Shown piece after piece: positions 5,858 to 6,367 of a stretch of DNA of 6,367 bases. The stretch comes from an uncultured Bacteroidales bacterium (lineage in GTDB: Bacteria > Bacteroidota > Bacteroidia > Bacteroidales > UBA932). The position numbers were made by a program, and so were the translations under genes. The stretch lies in the NCBI GenBank assembly GCA_900317065.1, contig ONFK01000098.1, forward strand, positions 1 through 6,367. Reading direction: 5' to 3'. The notes beneath the pieces are model-generated. The model was given only the letters and a program-made list of their open reading frames with translations. It searched no databases and was not told the DNA's origin. How positions within the stretch are numbered: position 1 is the stretch's first letter; every line of letters starts with the position of its first letter.

Positions 5858-6265
5858 ATGGGTATGCTCGAGACAGGTATAAAAGGAAGGCAGGAAGAAG
5901 TCGTAACGGAAGAACTGCTTGCAAAGAACATCGGAAGCGGCAGGGTCAAGGTGTTCGCAACCGCGATGATGATAGCTCTCATGGAGAAGACGGCTGTCCT
6001 TTCCGTAGAACCGTATCTTGAAGAGGGGCAGAACACTGTCGGGACGGGGATAAATGTTTCACATTGTTCCGCGACGCCCGTGGGTATGAAGGTGTGGGCG
6101 GAGACGGAACTTGTAGAAATAGACCGCAGGAGGCTTGTGTTCAAGGTGGCGGCATATGATGAGTGCGGATTGATAGGAGAGGGGACGCACGAGCGCTTCA
6201 TTATTGATATGGACAGATTTCAGACAAAGGCCAGTCAAAAAGCAGAGTCGATCGGACATTTTTAA
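5858..6265 (+). CDS. FlK-like hot-dog thioesterase
   Basis: This is a 135-residue cytoplasmic protein of the single hot-dog-domain thioesterase type related to fluoroacetyl-CoA thioesterase FlK. It would hydrolyse an acyl-CoA thioester, but the acyl group is unknown. The sequence VFATAMMIALMEKTA (32-46) contains T35 and E43, and GTGINVSHCSATPVGMKV (62-79) contains H69. The spacings T-E (8) and E-H (26) equal those of the Thr42/Glu50/His76 triad reported for FlK. The C-terminal half (AETELVEIDRRRLVFKV, then GEGTHERFIID) is the usual second half of the fold. The second methionine (5864, MLETGIKG) matches the typical N-terminus of these proteins better, so the true start may be there. No TAnnTTTG box lies between the tRNA terminator and the ATG. 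Transcription therefore probably depends on read-through from the tRNA promoter or on an unrecognised promoter. Confidence 0.85.
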   Translation: MGMLETGIKGRQEEVVTEELLAKNIGSGRVKVFATAMMIALMEKTAVLSVEPYLEEGQNTVGTGINVSHCSATPVGMKVWAETELVEIDRRRLVFKVAAYDECGLIGEGTHERFIIDMDRFQTKASQKAESIGHF

Positions 6266-6290
6266 AATTTTTGAAAAATTTTTTAAAAAA
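6264..6290 (+). terminator. All-A/T inverted repeats after the thioesterase gene
   Basis: AAAATTTT (6264-6271) and AAAATTTT (6275-6282) can pair around TGA, and TTTTTTAAAAAA (6279-6290) is a perfect 12-base palindrome. The first begins inside the TAA stop. Stems made only of A-T pairs are weak terminators. The tracts may instead bend DNA or act as an UP-type element for the promoter just downstream. Confidence 0.35.
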
Positions 6291-6292
6291 TA

Positions 6293-6323
6293 TTTGCAAT
6301 TAAATAAATTTGTACTACCTTTG
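6293..6323 (+). promoter_or_regulatory. Promoter TTTG-N19-TACCTTTG for a gene beyond the right edge
   Basis: TTTG at 6293-6296 and TACCTTTG at 6316-6323 are separated by 19 nt, which matches both parts of the Bacteroidota housekeeping promoter consensus (-33 TTTG, -7 TAnnTTTG). An A/T-tract block lies directly upstream. Transcription should start near 6330 and read out of the window. No start codon with a meaningful frame appears before the edge, so the downstream product (protein or RNA) cannot be named. Confidence 0.7.
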
Positions 6324-6329
6324 CACTCG

Positions 6330-6362
6330 GGTTGAGTAAGTGGTCGTTCTGATCCTTCAACC
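6330..6362 (+). other. Possible hairpin at the start of the right-edge transcript
   Basis: GGTTGA (6330-6335) can pair with TCAACC (6357-6362) around a 21-nt loop. The stem starts just where transcription from the TACCTTTG promoter is expected to begin. It could be a 5'-leader stem or the closing helix of a small RNA. Six base pairs with a long loop is weak evidence, and the window ends 5 nt later. Confidence 0.25.
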
Positions 6363-6367
6363 TATTG

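Overview
The window looks like the chromosome of a member of the Bacteroidota, most likely a Bacteroidales gut-type organism. The evidence is the promoter style (TAnnTTTG -7 boxes before several transcription units), a DUF4249 lipoprotein paired with a TonB-dependent receptor, Bacteroidota-style lipoprotein signals, and a LuxS of the kind found in that group. Genus cannot be decided from the sequence alone. There are no mobile elements, CRISPR arrays or rRNA genes.

Layout. (1) Positions 1-223: the 5' end of an unidentified minus-strand gene (running off the left edge) and a short divergent promoter region. (2) Positions 224-1166, plus strand: a two-gene unit encoding a nucleoside 2-deoxyribosyltransferase-fold protein and, 22 bp later, LuxS (S-ribosylhomocysteine lyase, source of AI-2). 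(3) Positions 1167-5616, minus strand: a three-gene operon read from right to left. It encodes an unrecognised acidic-linker lipoprotein, a compact TonB-dependent outer-membrane receptor that begins at a TTG overlapping the upstream stop (TTGA), and a DUF4249 lipoprotein 2 bp further on. The operon meets luxS with no intervening base: the two stop codons together form TGATCA. (4) Positions 5617-5742: a second divergent promoter region. (5) Positions 5743-5849: tRNA-Cys(GCA) with encoded CCA and a strong hairpin terminator. (6) Positions 5858-6265: a hot-dog thioesterase resembling fluoroacetyl-CoA thioesterase FlK, with its catalytic triad spacing intact. (7) Positions 6264-6367: an A/T-tract region, then the best promoter in the window (TTTG-N19-TACCTTTG) driving something beyond the right edge.

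How the parts may work together. The minus-strand operon is probably a surface capture and TonB-powered import system for an unknown ligand: two lipoproteins, probably surface-exposed, flank an outer-membrane channel. It differs from SusC/SusD systems: the receptor is short and lacks an N-terminal carboxypeptidase-like domain, and there is no SusD. The nucleoside-hydrolase-like protein and LuxS could share the activated-methyl-cycle or nucleoside salvage theme, since both handle ribosyl-containing metabolites, but this is inference from adjacency. Most of the window is ordinary Bacteroidota content. The unknown lipoprotein with its receptor, and the LuxS pairing, are the parts that merit attention.
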